A DNA stretch of 32,342 nt from an uncultured Eubacterium sp. (GTDB lineage: Bacteria; Bacillota; Clostridia; Lachnospirales; Lachnospiraceae), in assembly GCA_910580075.1 (NCBI GenBank), contig CAJTVR010000052.1, positions 1,545 to 33,886 of the forward strand. Direction: 5' to 3'. Of the stretch, positions 1-6,702 are shown one piece after another; position 1 is the stretch's first letter; the number at the start of each line of letters is the position of its first letter. The translations under genes were made by a program, and so were the position numbers. Under the pieces are notes generated by a model. That model saw only the letters and a program-made list of their open reading frames with translations. It was not told where the DNA came from and did no database searches.

Positions 1-43
1 TGCTTTTGCACAAGTCAGTAATCCATCCATAAGAAATCCTCCA

Positions 44-76
44 TAAAAGAAAACCGTCCTGACAGTACAGGACGGT
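44..76 (-). terminator. Intrinsic terminator of the minus-strand RNA
   Basis: A perfect 9-bp stem, ACCGTCCTG (53-61) with CAGGACGGT (68-76), has a 6-nt loop. On the minus strand it is followed by TTTTCTTTT (52-44). Confidence 0.9.
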
Positions 77-220
77 CTCTGAGCATTTTCTTTCAGCTTA
101 TGCCTACTCCGGCTTGAGGTTTCGCTGCACAACCCCTCTCGAAAGCTCCGCATAACAAGGCTATCCGGTACGCTGTTATGCTTCATCGCTTGGACAGACA
201 CACGCTGTTGCCTGTCTGAT
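44..220 (-). ncRNA. Structured non-coding RNA of about 177 nt, family not identified
   Basis: The transcript is bounded by a consensus promoter (227-255) and an intrinsic terminator (44-76), and no open reading frame of note lies between them. Read on the minus strand it offers several helices. CAGACA (218-213) pairs with TGTCTG (200-195). GCATAACA (181-174) pairs with TGTTATGC (157-150), an 8-bp stem. GAGGGGTT (138-131) pairs with AACCTC (121-116) with a G-U. A GCC/GGC mini-hairpin lies near 100-113. CTTTC (146-142) and GAAAG (94-90) could close a longer-range helix. Independent transcription with its own terminator fits an sRNA better than a leader riboswitch. It does not match the cores I know for T-box, SAM, c-di-GMP-I, c-di-AMP, 6S or SRP RNA. 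The Clostridia raiA RNA is a candidate I cannot confirm. Confidence 0.7.
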
Positions 221-226
221 ACTATT

Positions 227-255
227 ATTATATGGATTTACAGGAAATATGTCAA
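227..255 (-). promoter_or_regulatory. Perfect SigA-type promoter for the minus-strand RNA
   Basis: On the minus strand, TTGACA (250-255) and TATAAT (227-232) are separated by exactly 17 bases (233-249). Both hexamers match the housekeeping sigma consensus with no mismatch. The predicted start is an A near 220. No coding region follows on that strand before the terminator at 44-76, so the promoter appears to serve a short non-coding RNA. Confidence 0.85.
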
Positions 256-327
256 TGAAAATTTAAAAATCAGTCATCAGTTCGGAGAGTGCTATGCTCT
301 CTGATTTTATTTCCAGGAGAGAAATAT

Positions 328-435
328 ATGGCAAAACTGATCTTCACCAGCCGTTACATCCGTGACGCTCCGGTTACAGGCCGGCAATGGTGTAATTGTA
401 GCGCATTTCCCCGTTTTTTAAAAACAGATATGTGA
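328..435 (+). pseudogene. N-terminal fragment of a conjugative/mobilisation relaxase
   Basis: A good ribosome site (AGGAG at 315-319, 8 nt before the ATG) leads into 35 codons starting MAKLIFTSRYIRDAP. I recognise this as the N-terminus typical of MobP-type relaxases in Clostridia integrative and mobilisable elements. Homology stops after about 15 residues, where the intact family continues toward its NYVxYI-TREGV segment. The remaining codons are the reverse strand of a transposase remnant (374-842), and the frame closes at 433-435. The translation start was therefore kept while the body of the gene was lost or replaced at a junction near 372-388. It cannot be functional as a relaxase. Confidence 0.6.
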
Positions 436-842
436 AATCCGTACACCGCTTATGGTCTGCCCGCTCTGCCTGAAACTCCCGCTGCAGCCTGTTTTCAAAA
501 ACTTTATGCGGTTTTCCGCGCCGGTAACCCGGTTTCTTCGGGCGGACGGGGAATGCAGCCTCATTTCCGTACTCATGTATTTATGTATGGTAACCGCGCT
601 GTAATGACAGTCTCTGCGTGCCGGATCAACAGTCATGGTCCGGTATCCGGACACCCCGTTATGCGCATGGTAAATTTCCTGATCTGTGCTTTTACAGCTT
701 CTTTTCGGGCATAATAATCCGCCTTCATGGCAACGGTTATCACCAGTTCTCTGAAATGTTTTTTAAACGCAGACTCCGAATGATTATATGCATCTGTCAG
801 TTTCTTCATGAAATCCCCTGCCTTATAAAAACAGAATTTCAA
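374..842 (-). pseudogene. IS3-family transposase OrfB remnant, frameshifted and truncated
   Basis: Read on the minus strand across frames, the sequence gives YYARKEAVKAQIREIYHAHN, then GVSGYRTMTV, then HYSAVTIHKYMSTEMRLHS, then RPKKPGYRRGKPHKVFENRL, then AERADHKRCTDFTYLFLKNG. This is the helix-turn-helix (HTH_21) region and the start of the DDE integrase domain of an IS3-group OrfB; the D in CTDFTYL would be the first catalytic Asp. Two single-base frameshifts are needed, near 682 and near 545. The frame ends at 374-376, just where the relaxase fragment begins on the other strand. No OrfA, terminal repeats or C-terminal DDE residues are present. It is dead. Confidence 0.75.
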
Positions 843-1050
843 AGCATGAATAAAAAATAGAAGAAAAGGAATACTATTCTCAAAAGATGTTCCGCATCCG
901 GCACATCTGGATATGCTGCCAGGCCCGTTTCATCAGAATATGATTTCCGGCAAAATCCAGACAATGGATGCCTGGGACTGACACGAATCACCCGGCACAG
1001 TATTCTGATTTCTGGCTGGATGGAATCATAGGTAAAAAGGAGTCTTGAAT
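843..1050. other. Short gap with no recognisable gene
   Basis: I see no convincing coding region, promoter or hairpin here. The end of the segment carries the ribosome site AAAGGAG (1036-1042) of the next gene. It is probably residual mobile-element or junction DNA. Confidence 0.4.
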
Positions 1051-1290
1051 ATGTATGTAATAAAATTGACGATAGAAACGCCTATAGGCGAAAAAGAGAA
1101 AAAAATTCTGATGCAGTCTGTGTCTGAGGCAGATGCAGAATGCAGTGCAGACGGTGTGTTTTGCGAAATCAGGGGCAGCAGTGCGAAACTCGAGAAACTG
1201 TCTTATCTGCTTGGAATTGTTTCAGGATGTTTTTCGCTGGATAAAGTAGAGAAACTGACCGTATTGTTTGAAAAACAGGCAGCAGGATGA
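1051..1290 (+). CDS. Small hypothetical protein (79 aa)
   Basis: I do not recognise this protein. It starts MYVIKLTIETPIGEKEKK and alternates beta-like and helical stretches, with no signal peptide or membrane segment. It has three cysteines, at roughly residues 31, 38 and 60. The pattern would suit a small alpha/beta fold, but no family is assigned. ATG 1051 is preferred over the in-frame TTG at 1045 because AAAGGAG (1036-1042) lies 8 nt before the ATG and only 2 nt before the TTG. The gene sits just left of the inverted-repeat-bounded segment and points into it. Its transcript would be stopped by the terminator at 1543-1570. Confidence 0.55.
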   Translation: MYVIKLTIETPIGEKEKKILMQSVSEADAECSADGVFCEIRGSSAKLEKLSYLLGIVSGCFSLDKVEKLTVLFEKQAAG

Positions 1291-1339
1291 TGACTGGACC
1301 TCCTAAAGACCCGTAAATAACGGAATAATACACCAATAG

Positions 1340-1362
1340 CAACATTTTGTAGCAAAATGTTG
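1340..1362. repeat. Left inverted repeat of candidate invertible segment
   Basis: Arms AACATTTTG and CAAAATGTT flank a 3-base core TAG (1341-1361). The palindrome extends one base each side to 1340-1362. The 21-base core sequence is the exact reverse complement of that at 1637-1657, including the asymmetric 3-base centre. There is no T-tract behind it, so it is not an intrinsic terminator. Confidence 0.8.
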
Positions 1363-1371
1363 TCTTTAAGT

Positions 1372-1400
1372 ATTCTATATCAATTCTTTTCATTTTGCAA
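1372..1400 (-). promoter_or_regulatory. Promoter-like pair inside the inverted-repeat segment, pointing away from the operon
   Basis: On the minus strand, TTGCAA (1395-1400) and TAGAAT (1372-1377) are separated by 17 bases (1378-1394). Each hexamer differs from the SigA consensus by one or two bases. It lies directly inside the left repeat, where invertible promoters are usually placed. Confidence 0.45.
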
Positions 1401-1542
1401 CCCTAAAGAAAAAATTGTCTAAATTTCCTATTTCAGGTTCTGTATTGTATTCTTTTATCATTCTTTTTAGTAAAAATTCACAATTATAAACCAGCCGGTA
1501 TCTGATACAGCAGGCATCAGTAAAAACGAAAATATACAAAAA

Positions 1543-1570
1543 GGCAGCGGATAAAACCGGCTGCTTTTTT
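1543..1570 (+). terminator. Intrinsic terminator, probably bidirectional
   Basis: The stem pairs GCAG-CGG (1544-1550) with CCG-CTGC (1557-1564, one bulged G), has a loop of A/T bases, and is followed by TTTTTT (1565-1570). A-rich sequence on the 5' side (1538-1542) would give a partial T-tract on the other strand. It insulates the operon from upstream read-through in either orientation of the surrounding segment. Confidence 0.8.
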
Positions 1571-1632
1571 CAGTCTGTGTCCCAAAATCCCAGTAAATAA
1601 AGGGGACGGAGAGATTTTTCTAACGATTCCAG

Positions 1633-1661
1633 GCATAACATTTTGCTACAAAATGTTATGC
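1633..1661. repeat. Right inverted repeat of candidate invertible segment
   Basis: A 29-base palindrome with a 3-base core CTA has 13-base arms (GCATAACATTTTG and its complement). The central 21 bases (1637-1657) are the reverse complement of 1341-1361. It ends 61 bases before the XRE start codon, so it could also act as an operator for that or another regulator. Confidence 0.8.
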
Positions 1662-1722
1662 AAAACAATGATAGTTACTCTGCAGAAAATGCATTGCTGC
1701 GGATTGAACCGGAGGGAACAAT

Positions 1723-2097
1723 ATGCGGGAACTGGATTATGGAAAAATGGGGATGAGAATCCGCCAGGTGAGGAAAGCGAAGGGACTGTCTCAGAATGAT
1801 CTGGCTGGAAAATGCGGAATCAGCATGTCTTTTCTGGGTCATATCGAGCGGGGCACCAGGATTATGAGCATGGAAACATTTGTAAGCATATGCGAAGCCC
1901 TGGATGCAGGGGCAGACGAGCTGTTATGGGGTGTGGCGGGTCCGTCAGATGCGGTGCTTGATATGTGGAATCTGCCGGATAAAGCCAGAGATAAAATCAA
2001 ATCTGGCAGTAAAGCAGCAGAAAATGCCCAGACAGACAGCTATGCGATGTATGTCAGGATTATGAAGTCTGTAGCTGAGATTATGAATGGAGCCTGA
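1723..2097 (+). CDS. XRE-family helix-turn-helix regulator (124 aa)
   Basis: Residues about 10-70 form a Cro/C1-type helix-turn-helix: GMRIRQVRKAKGLSQNDLA, then the recognition region CGISMSFLGHIERGTR, then the helical tail METFVSICEALDAGADELL. The remaining about 50 residues are polar and unrecognised; there is no peptidase or sensor domain. The start is set by GGAGGG (1711-1716) before ATG 1723. As the first gene before the chain-length protein, it is likely the local regulator of the polysaccharide operon, a role comparable to SinR over eps in Bacillus; that role is inferred from position only. The palindromes at 1340-1362 and 1633-1661 are possible binding sites. The last codons (AEIMNGA and stop) are part of a tandem duplication (2074-2222). 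Confidence 0.9.
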   Translation: MRELDYGKMGMRIRQVRKAKGLSQNDLAGKCGISMSFLGHIERGTRIMSMETFVSICEALDAGADELLWGVAGPSDAVLDMWNLPDKARDKIKSGSKAAENAQTDSYAMYVRIMKSVAEIMNGA

Positions 2098-2222
2098 AAA
2101 CGGGGCCTGAAAGCAGAAAACGAAAATAAAAGGCACAGATATATATAAGCTGAGATTATGAACGGAGCCTGAAAACGGAGCCTGAAAGCAGAATACGAAA
2201 ATAAAGGCACAGATATATATAA
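2074..2222. repeat. Tandem duplication of the XRE gene's 3' end (75 + 74 bp)
   Basis: Unit 1 (2074-2148) begins within the last codons of the XRE gene (GCTGAGATTATGAA...) and includes its stop. Unit 2 (2149-2222) repeats it with three substitutions and one deletion. Each unit contains a nested shorter repeat, GGAGCCTGAAAA followed by GGGCCTGAAA or GGAGCCTGAAA. The duplication makes up nearly all of the spacer to the next gene. Confidence 0.9.
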
Positions 2223-2261
2223 AAGGAAGAAAAACGGCTAAGAAAGGGATGAAAGACTGGG

Positions 2262-3665
2262 ATGAACCTGCAAAATTCTTGGAAAAGAACACAAGATATA
2301 GAAATTGATCTGGCAGATCTGCTCCGCGGACTCTGTGTCCGGTGGAAACAGGCGGTAATATGTGCGGCTGCAGCCGCTCTGCTTTTAGGAGGGTATGGTT
2401 ATTTTAAAAACTCCCGGAATACAGATGCTGGCGGAATTCATGCGGCAGAAGATATTGCAGCAGATATTGTCTTAGACGAAGAGGAACAGCAAAAGGTGGC
2501 GGATGCGGCAGCACTTAAGGAGGAGGCTCTGGCATTAAAAGAATATGTGGATGAGTCTGTACTGATGCAGATCGATCCGTACCATAAAAACAGAGCCGCC
2601 ATTTTATACTGTATTGAAGGGGCTGAGTACCGGAATCTGCAGAAAATTTTAGGAAGCTATGTAAATTTTGCGGCAAACGGAGGACTCGCGGATGCTGTGA
2701 TAAAAGCAGATAAAAAACGCTGGGATATGGATAAGAGTTACCTGACAGAGCTGATAACAGCATATCAGAAAACATATACAATGCCTTATGAGACGGCGGT
2801 ATCTGATGCGGCAGACAGCAGTCTTTTGTCAGACGTTCTCTTTTGTGTAGAAGTGACTGCAGAAGATGAGAAGATGACAAAAGAGCTTGCCCGGGCGGTA
2901 CAGTCTGAGCTGGAAAAATATTCTTTGACAGCGAAAAAGCAGGCGGGCAGGCATAAGCTGACACTTTTAAGCTGTGAAACAAGCGTGACCGCAGACGGCA
3001 GCCTGCAGGCATACCAGCATGACAGGCGGTCGGCGCTTACATCCAGTCTGAGTAATCTGCAGGCAATGACAGGGGCATTCAGTGAAAAACAGATGATCGT
3101 GTATAACGATACCGCAGGGATCGAAGAAGGGAAGGAGAAGACGGACGAAAATCCGTCTGGCTCAATCTTCAGTATCAGCAGAAAATATATCGTATTAGGG
3201 CTGTTCGGAGGCATTTTTTTGTACATCTGCCTGTATGCGGGGCTGTATCTGGTTTCAGATACCATTAAGAGTACCGGAGAAATGAGGCGGATGTACCTGT
3301 TTCCGGTTTATGGAGCGCTTTCTCAGGAAGAGAATAAAATGCTGCAGACTTTAAACCGAATCCGGCTTTCGTGCAGAAAAAAGGGAATTACAAAACTATG
3401 TGTAACGGCAGATTTTCCGTGTACGGCAAAGGAAAAGGAATGCATAGACGGCATGACACAGCAGCTTCGTGAGTGGGGAATCGGGGCATTTGCTGCCGAA
3501 CGTGTCTGCAGTGATGCTGCTGTCTGGGATACGCTGACAGAAACGGGATACGTTTTATTAGTATGCAGGGCCGGTGTGACGACACACAGGCAGATTGATG
3601 AAGAAATGCAGTTTTATACAGAAAATGGCATACAGCCAGCAGGTGCAGCGCTCATGGATTTTTAA
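2262..3665 (+). CDS. Wzz/CpsC-like chain-length determinant with degenerate C-terminal domain (467 aa)
   Basis: The layout is that of a polysaccharide co-polymerase: a short cytoplasmic start (IEIDLADLLRGLCVRWK), a membrane segment at about 30-48, a long largely helical extracytoplasmic region to about 305, and a second membrane segment at about 307-331. A cytoplasmic tail of about 135 residues follows. The tail shows alternating strands and helices (ITKLCVTADF, YVLLVCRAGVT) reminiscent of the CpsD/Wzc kinase fold, but I see no Walker A motif or tyrosine cluster, so it would be a non-catalytic remnant or docking domain. It probably sets polymer length together with the Wzy at 15554. ATG 2262 is the only start that keeps the conserved N-terminus; its ribosome site is weak (AAAGGG at 2244-2249). 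No phosphatase or kinase partner is visible. Confidence 0.75.
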   Translation: MNLQNSWKRTQDIEIDLADLLRGLCVRWKQAVICAAAAALLLGGYGYFKNSRNTDAGGIHAAEDIAADIVLDEEEQQKVADAAALKEEALALKEYVDESVLMQIDPYHKNRAAILYCIEGAEYRNLQKILGSYVNFAANGGLADAVIKADKKRWDMDKSYLTELITAYQKTYTMPYETAVSDAADSSLLSDVLFCVEVTAEDEKMTKELARAVQSELEKYSLTAKKQAGRHKLTLLSCETSVTADGSLQAYQHDRRSALTSSLSNLQAMTGAFSEKQMIVYNDTAGIEEGKEKTDENPSGSIFSISRKYIVLGLFGGIFLYICLYAGLYLVSDTIKSTGEMRRMYLFPVYGALSQEENKMLQTLNRIRLSCRKKGITKLCVTADFPCTAKEKECIDGMTQQLREWGIGAFAAERVCSDAAVWDTLTETGYVLLVCRAGVTTHRQIDEEMQFYTENGIQPAGAALMDF

Positions 3666-3706
3666 AATGAACAGACTGCATAGAATCTGTGAAAGAGGAT
3701 GGTAAA

Positions 3707-4987
3707 TTGAAAACAGTATGGATTATTGACCACTATTCGTCTGAACCTGTGTATGGCGGTATCTCCCGCCAGTATGATTTTGCGCTGGAGCTGGGAAAAC
3801 GCGGCTGTCGTGTGGTTGTGATTGCGTCTGGTTTTTCGCATTTTACACATACATATATAACGAAAGAGCATCAGAATGTGAAAGTGTCCAGGCCTGGCAG
3901 ACATGTCCGCTATGTGTATATTTGTACACCCGCATACCAGGAAAATGACGGGACTGGCCGTGCAGCAAATATGGCCGGATTTATGGCCAGGGTGATGAAA
4001 TACGGGCCGGCCATAGCGAAACGGTACGGGAAACCGGATGTGGTGACCGGATGTTCCGTGCATCCGCTTACATGGATCGCTGCTTATCACATTGCACGCA
4101 AATATAAAGCGCGTTTTGTTGCCGAGGTACGTGATTTCTGGCCGAGAATCTGGGTGGCATCAGGAGATAAAAAGAAAACAGACCCGGCAGTGCTTCTGTT
4201 TGGCGCGATTCAAAACTGGGCGTTTCGTAAAGCGGACAGAATTATTTATTCTATGTATCATGGGGATAAATATCTTTGCGGCGAACTTGGAATATCCCCG
4301 GACAAAGTATATTTAATCGGACAGCCGATGGACTGCGAAAGATTTGACCGGAATTGTTCTAATATACAGATGCTGCCTGCTAAGATGAAAGAATTTCTAT
4401 GCTTAAATCACAAAGACAGCGCCAGCCGCCCGTTCATCTGTTCATTTGCGGGATACTACATGGTGTATGAAGGTGTCTATGTCATGTTAGAGGCACTTAA
4501 GATACTGGAAGCAAAGCATCTGCCAGTCAGAATGATATTTGCCGGCTCCGGTCCGGAACAGGAAGGGATGGAAAGATATATCAGGGAAAATCATCTTAAA
4601 AATGCGCTTGTCTGCGGCCGGATACAAAAGGAGGCTGTGCCGGCGCTGTTATCCCGTTCCGATATCTGCATGGCCCATTTGGAAGTCAGGGGACATAAAG
4701 AAGTGTACAAGTACGGGGTTTCCAAAAATAAAGTAAATGAATATCTGTATTCGGGAGCCTGTACACTGTATGGATTTTTATATCAGGATGATGAAGCGGC
4801 TGCGTGCGGCGGCGGTATGATTTTCGAGCCTTATAATGCAAAAGATCTTGCAGAAAAAATTGAACAGGTATACAGAATGCAGCCTGAAGAACGCAGGCAG
4901 TTTGGAATAAAGGGACGGGCATATATAAAATCCAGCCATAGTGCAGAAGTCCTGACAGATCAAATGGCGGAGGTATTGTTCGGATGA
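3707..4987 (+). CDS. GT4 glycosyltransferase, WbuB-like (426 aa)
   Basis: The N-terminal Rossmann half starts MKTVWIIDHYSSEPVYGG and continues SRQYDFALELGKRGCRVVVI, which is the acceptor-side signature of GT4 enzymes related to WbuB (transfer of N-acetyl-fucosamine-type sugars in O-antigens). The C-terminal half has the nucleotide-sugar site: FICSFAGYYMVYEGVYVMLEA, IFAGSGPEQE and SRSDICMAHLE. The canonical EX7E region is modified to KNKVNEYLYSGA. TTG 3707 is preferred over the in-frame GTG at 3689 because AGAGG (3694-3698) lies 8 nt before it. The stop overlaps the next start in ATGA (4984-4987), so the two genes are translationally coupled. It is cytosolic, acting on an undecaprenyl-linked intermediate. 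Sugar specificity cannot be read from sequence. Confidence 0.85.
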   Translation: MKTVWIIDHYSSEPVYGGISRQYDFALELGKRGCRVVVIASGFSHFTHTYITKEHQNVKVSRPGRHVRYVYICTPAYQENDGTGRAANMAGFMARVMKYGPAIAKRYGKPDVVTGCSVHPLTWIAAYHIARKYKARFVAEVRDFWPRIWVASGDKKKTDPAVLLFGAIQNWAFRKADRIIYSMYHGDKYLCGELGISPDKVYLIGQPMDCERFDRNCSNIQMLPAKMKEFLCLNHKDSASRPFICSFAGYYMVYEGVYVMLEALKILEAKHLPVRMIFAGSGPEQEGMERYIRENHLKNALVCGRIQKEAVPALLSRSDICMAHLEVRGHKEVYKYGVSKNKVNEYLYSGACTLYGFLYQDDEAAACGGGMIFEPYNAKDLAEKIEQVYRMQPEERRQFGIKGRAYIKSSHSAEVLTDQMAEVLFG

Positions 4988-6702
4988 AAGACGCTGCCCG
5001 GGTAAGACTTTATCTGAATACGGTCAGACACTTAAAAGCGGTTCAGATCAGATATCAGATCAAAAACCGGATTGCAAAAAAATGGAAGGCGAAAGCCGGG
5101 AAGCCTGTACATGGCAGACGGCTGCCTGTACCGGAACATTGCCGGATACATCTTGTGATTCCGCAGCTGGATGAGGCAGATGAATATCTGGAAGGATTTC
5201 AAACGGATACGCTGTTTCATGGCGAAGTAAATCTGCTGTACGAAAAACATGCGCTGGCATGGGAGGTGTCCGAAGCCTCGCATCTATGGAATTACAATCT
5301 GCATTATCTGGAATACCTGATTCCGCTCGCTGTAAAATATAAAAAAAGCCGGGATATGCGGTATCTGGAAAAATGGCGCGAAATCATGTATGCATGGCTG
5401 GACAGCGGAAGCAGTGCACCGGATGCTTTTGAGCCTTATACGATATCCATGCGTATACCAAACATACTGATCTGTTTAGAGCTGTTAGGACAGGATGCGG
5501 GGGCCGGGCTGGAAAAAGAACTCTATGCATCGCTCTGGCAGCAGTATAGATATCTGCTTCAAAACCAGGAACTGGCATTGCTGGCCAACCACTATTTTGA
5601 AAACCTGAAGACCATTGTATTATGCAGTCTCGTGTTTGACCGCCAGGATGTATACAGAAACTATTTCCGCCTGTTTTTAGAGCAGATTCACGAGCAGATC
5701 CTGCCGGACGGCGTGCATTTTGAACGAAGCATTATGTACCATAAGATTATTTTAGAAGACATCCTGCGGGTGCATACAGCACTGCACAGAGCCGGCCGCA
5801 GAGCCGGAGCAGAAAAACTTGCGGCTGCAGTCAGGAAAATGGCAGATGCGCTGTACGGGCTGGAATACGGGTTCGGGCGTACGCCGCTGTTCAATGACGC
5901 AGGAGACAATGTAAGCAGGAAAGCCGGGCATCTGTTATCCGCAGCAGAAAAGTACTGCGGATGGAAAAAGGAAAATAAAAGGAAAACGGTATTTCCGTAT
6001 GCAGGCTATTACCGGCTGGACAATGGAAACACTGCCGTGCTGTTTGACTGCGGAGATATCGGGCCGGAATATATGAGCGGACACAGCCATAATGACTGTC
6101 TGAGCTTTGAACTGGCAGTAGAAGGCAGATGTATTTTTACAAATTCGGGCACAGGAGAGTACCAGGGCAGCAGGCGTCAGTTTTTTCGAAGCACATCAGC
6201 CCATAATACAGTTATGGCTGACGACAGAGAACAGTCAGAATTATGGGGAGAGCACCGCGCAGGAAGGCGGCTTAGGAATATCAGGGCTGTTACAAAAGGG
6301 ATGGCAGCCGCCGGAGAATTTTACAGTTATGAAGGAGATTTTTTCCGAAGGAGGATGGCGTGGAAGGGCAGTATCCTGCAGATTACGGATATTATACGCA
6401 GCCATAAAAAAGGCGTTTGTACAGCAAGACAGTTTTTTCACCTGGCACCTGGATATCACTATGAAAGAAAAGGGCATGTAACTGCAGTGTCTGACGGGAA
6501 CAGGATCATAGCTGAGATAACAGCGCCCAGGTTTTCAGATATAAAAATCCATACAGACGGCCCGCTCGCTGCTTATGCCGGAGAATTCGGAAAATTTGAA
6601 AAAAAAGAAGTTTTGGAAATCTGTATGCAGTTTGAAGGAAGCATCCGTCTGGATGCTGCAATAAAAATAGCGGAGACAAAAAAGGGGGCATACGATTGGT
6701 AA
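4984..6702 (+). CDS. Heparinase II/III-like (alginate-lyase family) protein (572 aa)
   Basis: The N-terminal alpha/alpha toroid includes LWNYNLHYLEYL (about 101-112) and LANHYFENLKT (about 200-210, with N202-H203 typical of lyase active sites). The C-terminal beta-sandwich carries the heparinase II/III signature GHSHNDCLSFEL (H367, H369), followed by FRSTSAHNTV. Family members cleave uronic-acid polysaccharides by beta-elimination. No signal peptide is visible: the start, MKDAARVRLYLNTVRHLKAV, is basic and amphipathic. Such proteins recur inside bacterial glycan clusters next to WecC-type dehydrogenases, as here, where the role may be trimming or editing of a uronate-containing polymer. That role is inferred. 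It overlaps its upstream neighbour by 4 nt and its downstream neighbour by 7 nt. Confidence 0.85.
   Translation: MKDAARVRLYLNTVRHLKAVQIRYQIKNRIAKKWKAKAGKPVHGRRLPVPEHCRIHLVIPQLDEADEYLEGFQTDTLFHGEVNLLYEKHALAWEVSEASHLWNYNLHYLEYLIPLAVKYKKSRDMRYLEKWREIMYAWLDSGSSAPDAFEPYTISMRIPNILICLELLGQDAGAGLEKELYASLWQQYRYLLQNQELALLANHYFENLKTIVLCSLVFDRQDVYRNYFRLFLEQIHEQILPDGVHFERSIMYHKIILEDILRVHTALHRAGRRAGAEKLAAAVRKMADALYGLEYGFGRTPLFNDAGDNVSRKAGHLLSAAEKYCGWKKENKRKTVFPYAGYYRLDNGNTAVLFDCGDIGPEYMSGHSHNDCLSFELAVEGRCIFTNSGTGEYQGSRRQFFRSTSAHNTVMADDREQSELWGEHRAGRRLRNIRAVTKGMAAAGEFYSYEGDFFRRRMAWKGSILQITDIIRSHKKGVCTARQFFHLAPGYHYERKGHVTAVSDGNRIIAEITAPRFSDIKIHTDGPLAAYAGEFGKFEKKEVLEICMQFEGSIRLDAAIKIAETKKGAYDW

Larger units (their letters stand above)
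1362..1636. other. 275-bp segment between inverted repeats: candidate invertible control element
   Basis: The segment is AT-rich, non-coding and bounded by inverted 21-bp repeats. It contains a minus-strand promoter-like pair (1372-1400) next to the left repeat and a bidirectional terminator (1543-1570) nearer the right repeat. If the segment were flipped, that promoter would sit with its start near 1633 and read into the XRE regulator at 1723 and the operon behind it. In the orientation seen it points the other way. The layout resembles phase-variable promoters of capsule loci. No recombinase gene is in the window, so an enzyme would have to act in trans. The repeats could instead be operators or the ends of a small non-autonomous element. 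Confidence 0.45.

Noticed and set aside
44..220. Leader riboswitch or T-box
   Set aside because: No gene follows on the minus strand within the window beyond the terminator that I can see, and the T-box, SAM, c-di-GMP-I and c-di-AMP core motifs are absent.
1340..1661. The two AACATTTTG palindromes as intrinsic terminators
   Set aside because: The stems are AT-rich and no T-tract follows either; the real terminator lies between them at 1543-1570.
1662..1722. A promoter directly before the XRE gene
   Set aside because: No acceptable -35/-10 pair with 16-18 base spacing was found in this stretch, which is part of the reason for suspecting the invertible segment.
2515..3265. Long minus-strand reading frames opposite the chain-length gene
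   Set aside because: They lack ribosome sites and recognisable domains, and overlap a well-supported plus-strand gene; they are composition shadows.
3689..3706. GTG 3689 as the start of the first GT4
   Set aside because: It has no ribosome site, while AGAGG at 3694-3698 serves TTG 3707, which also matches the family N-terminus.
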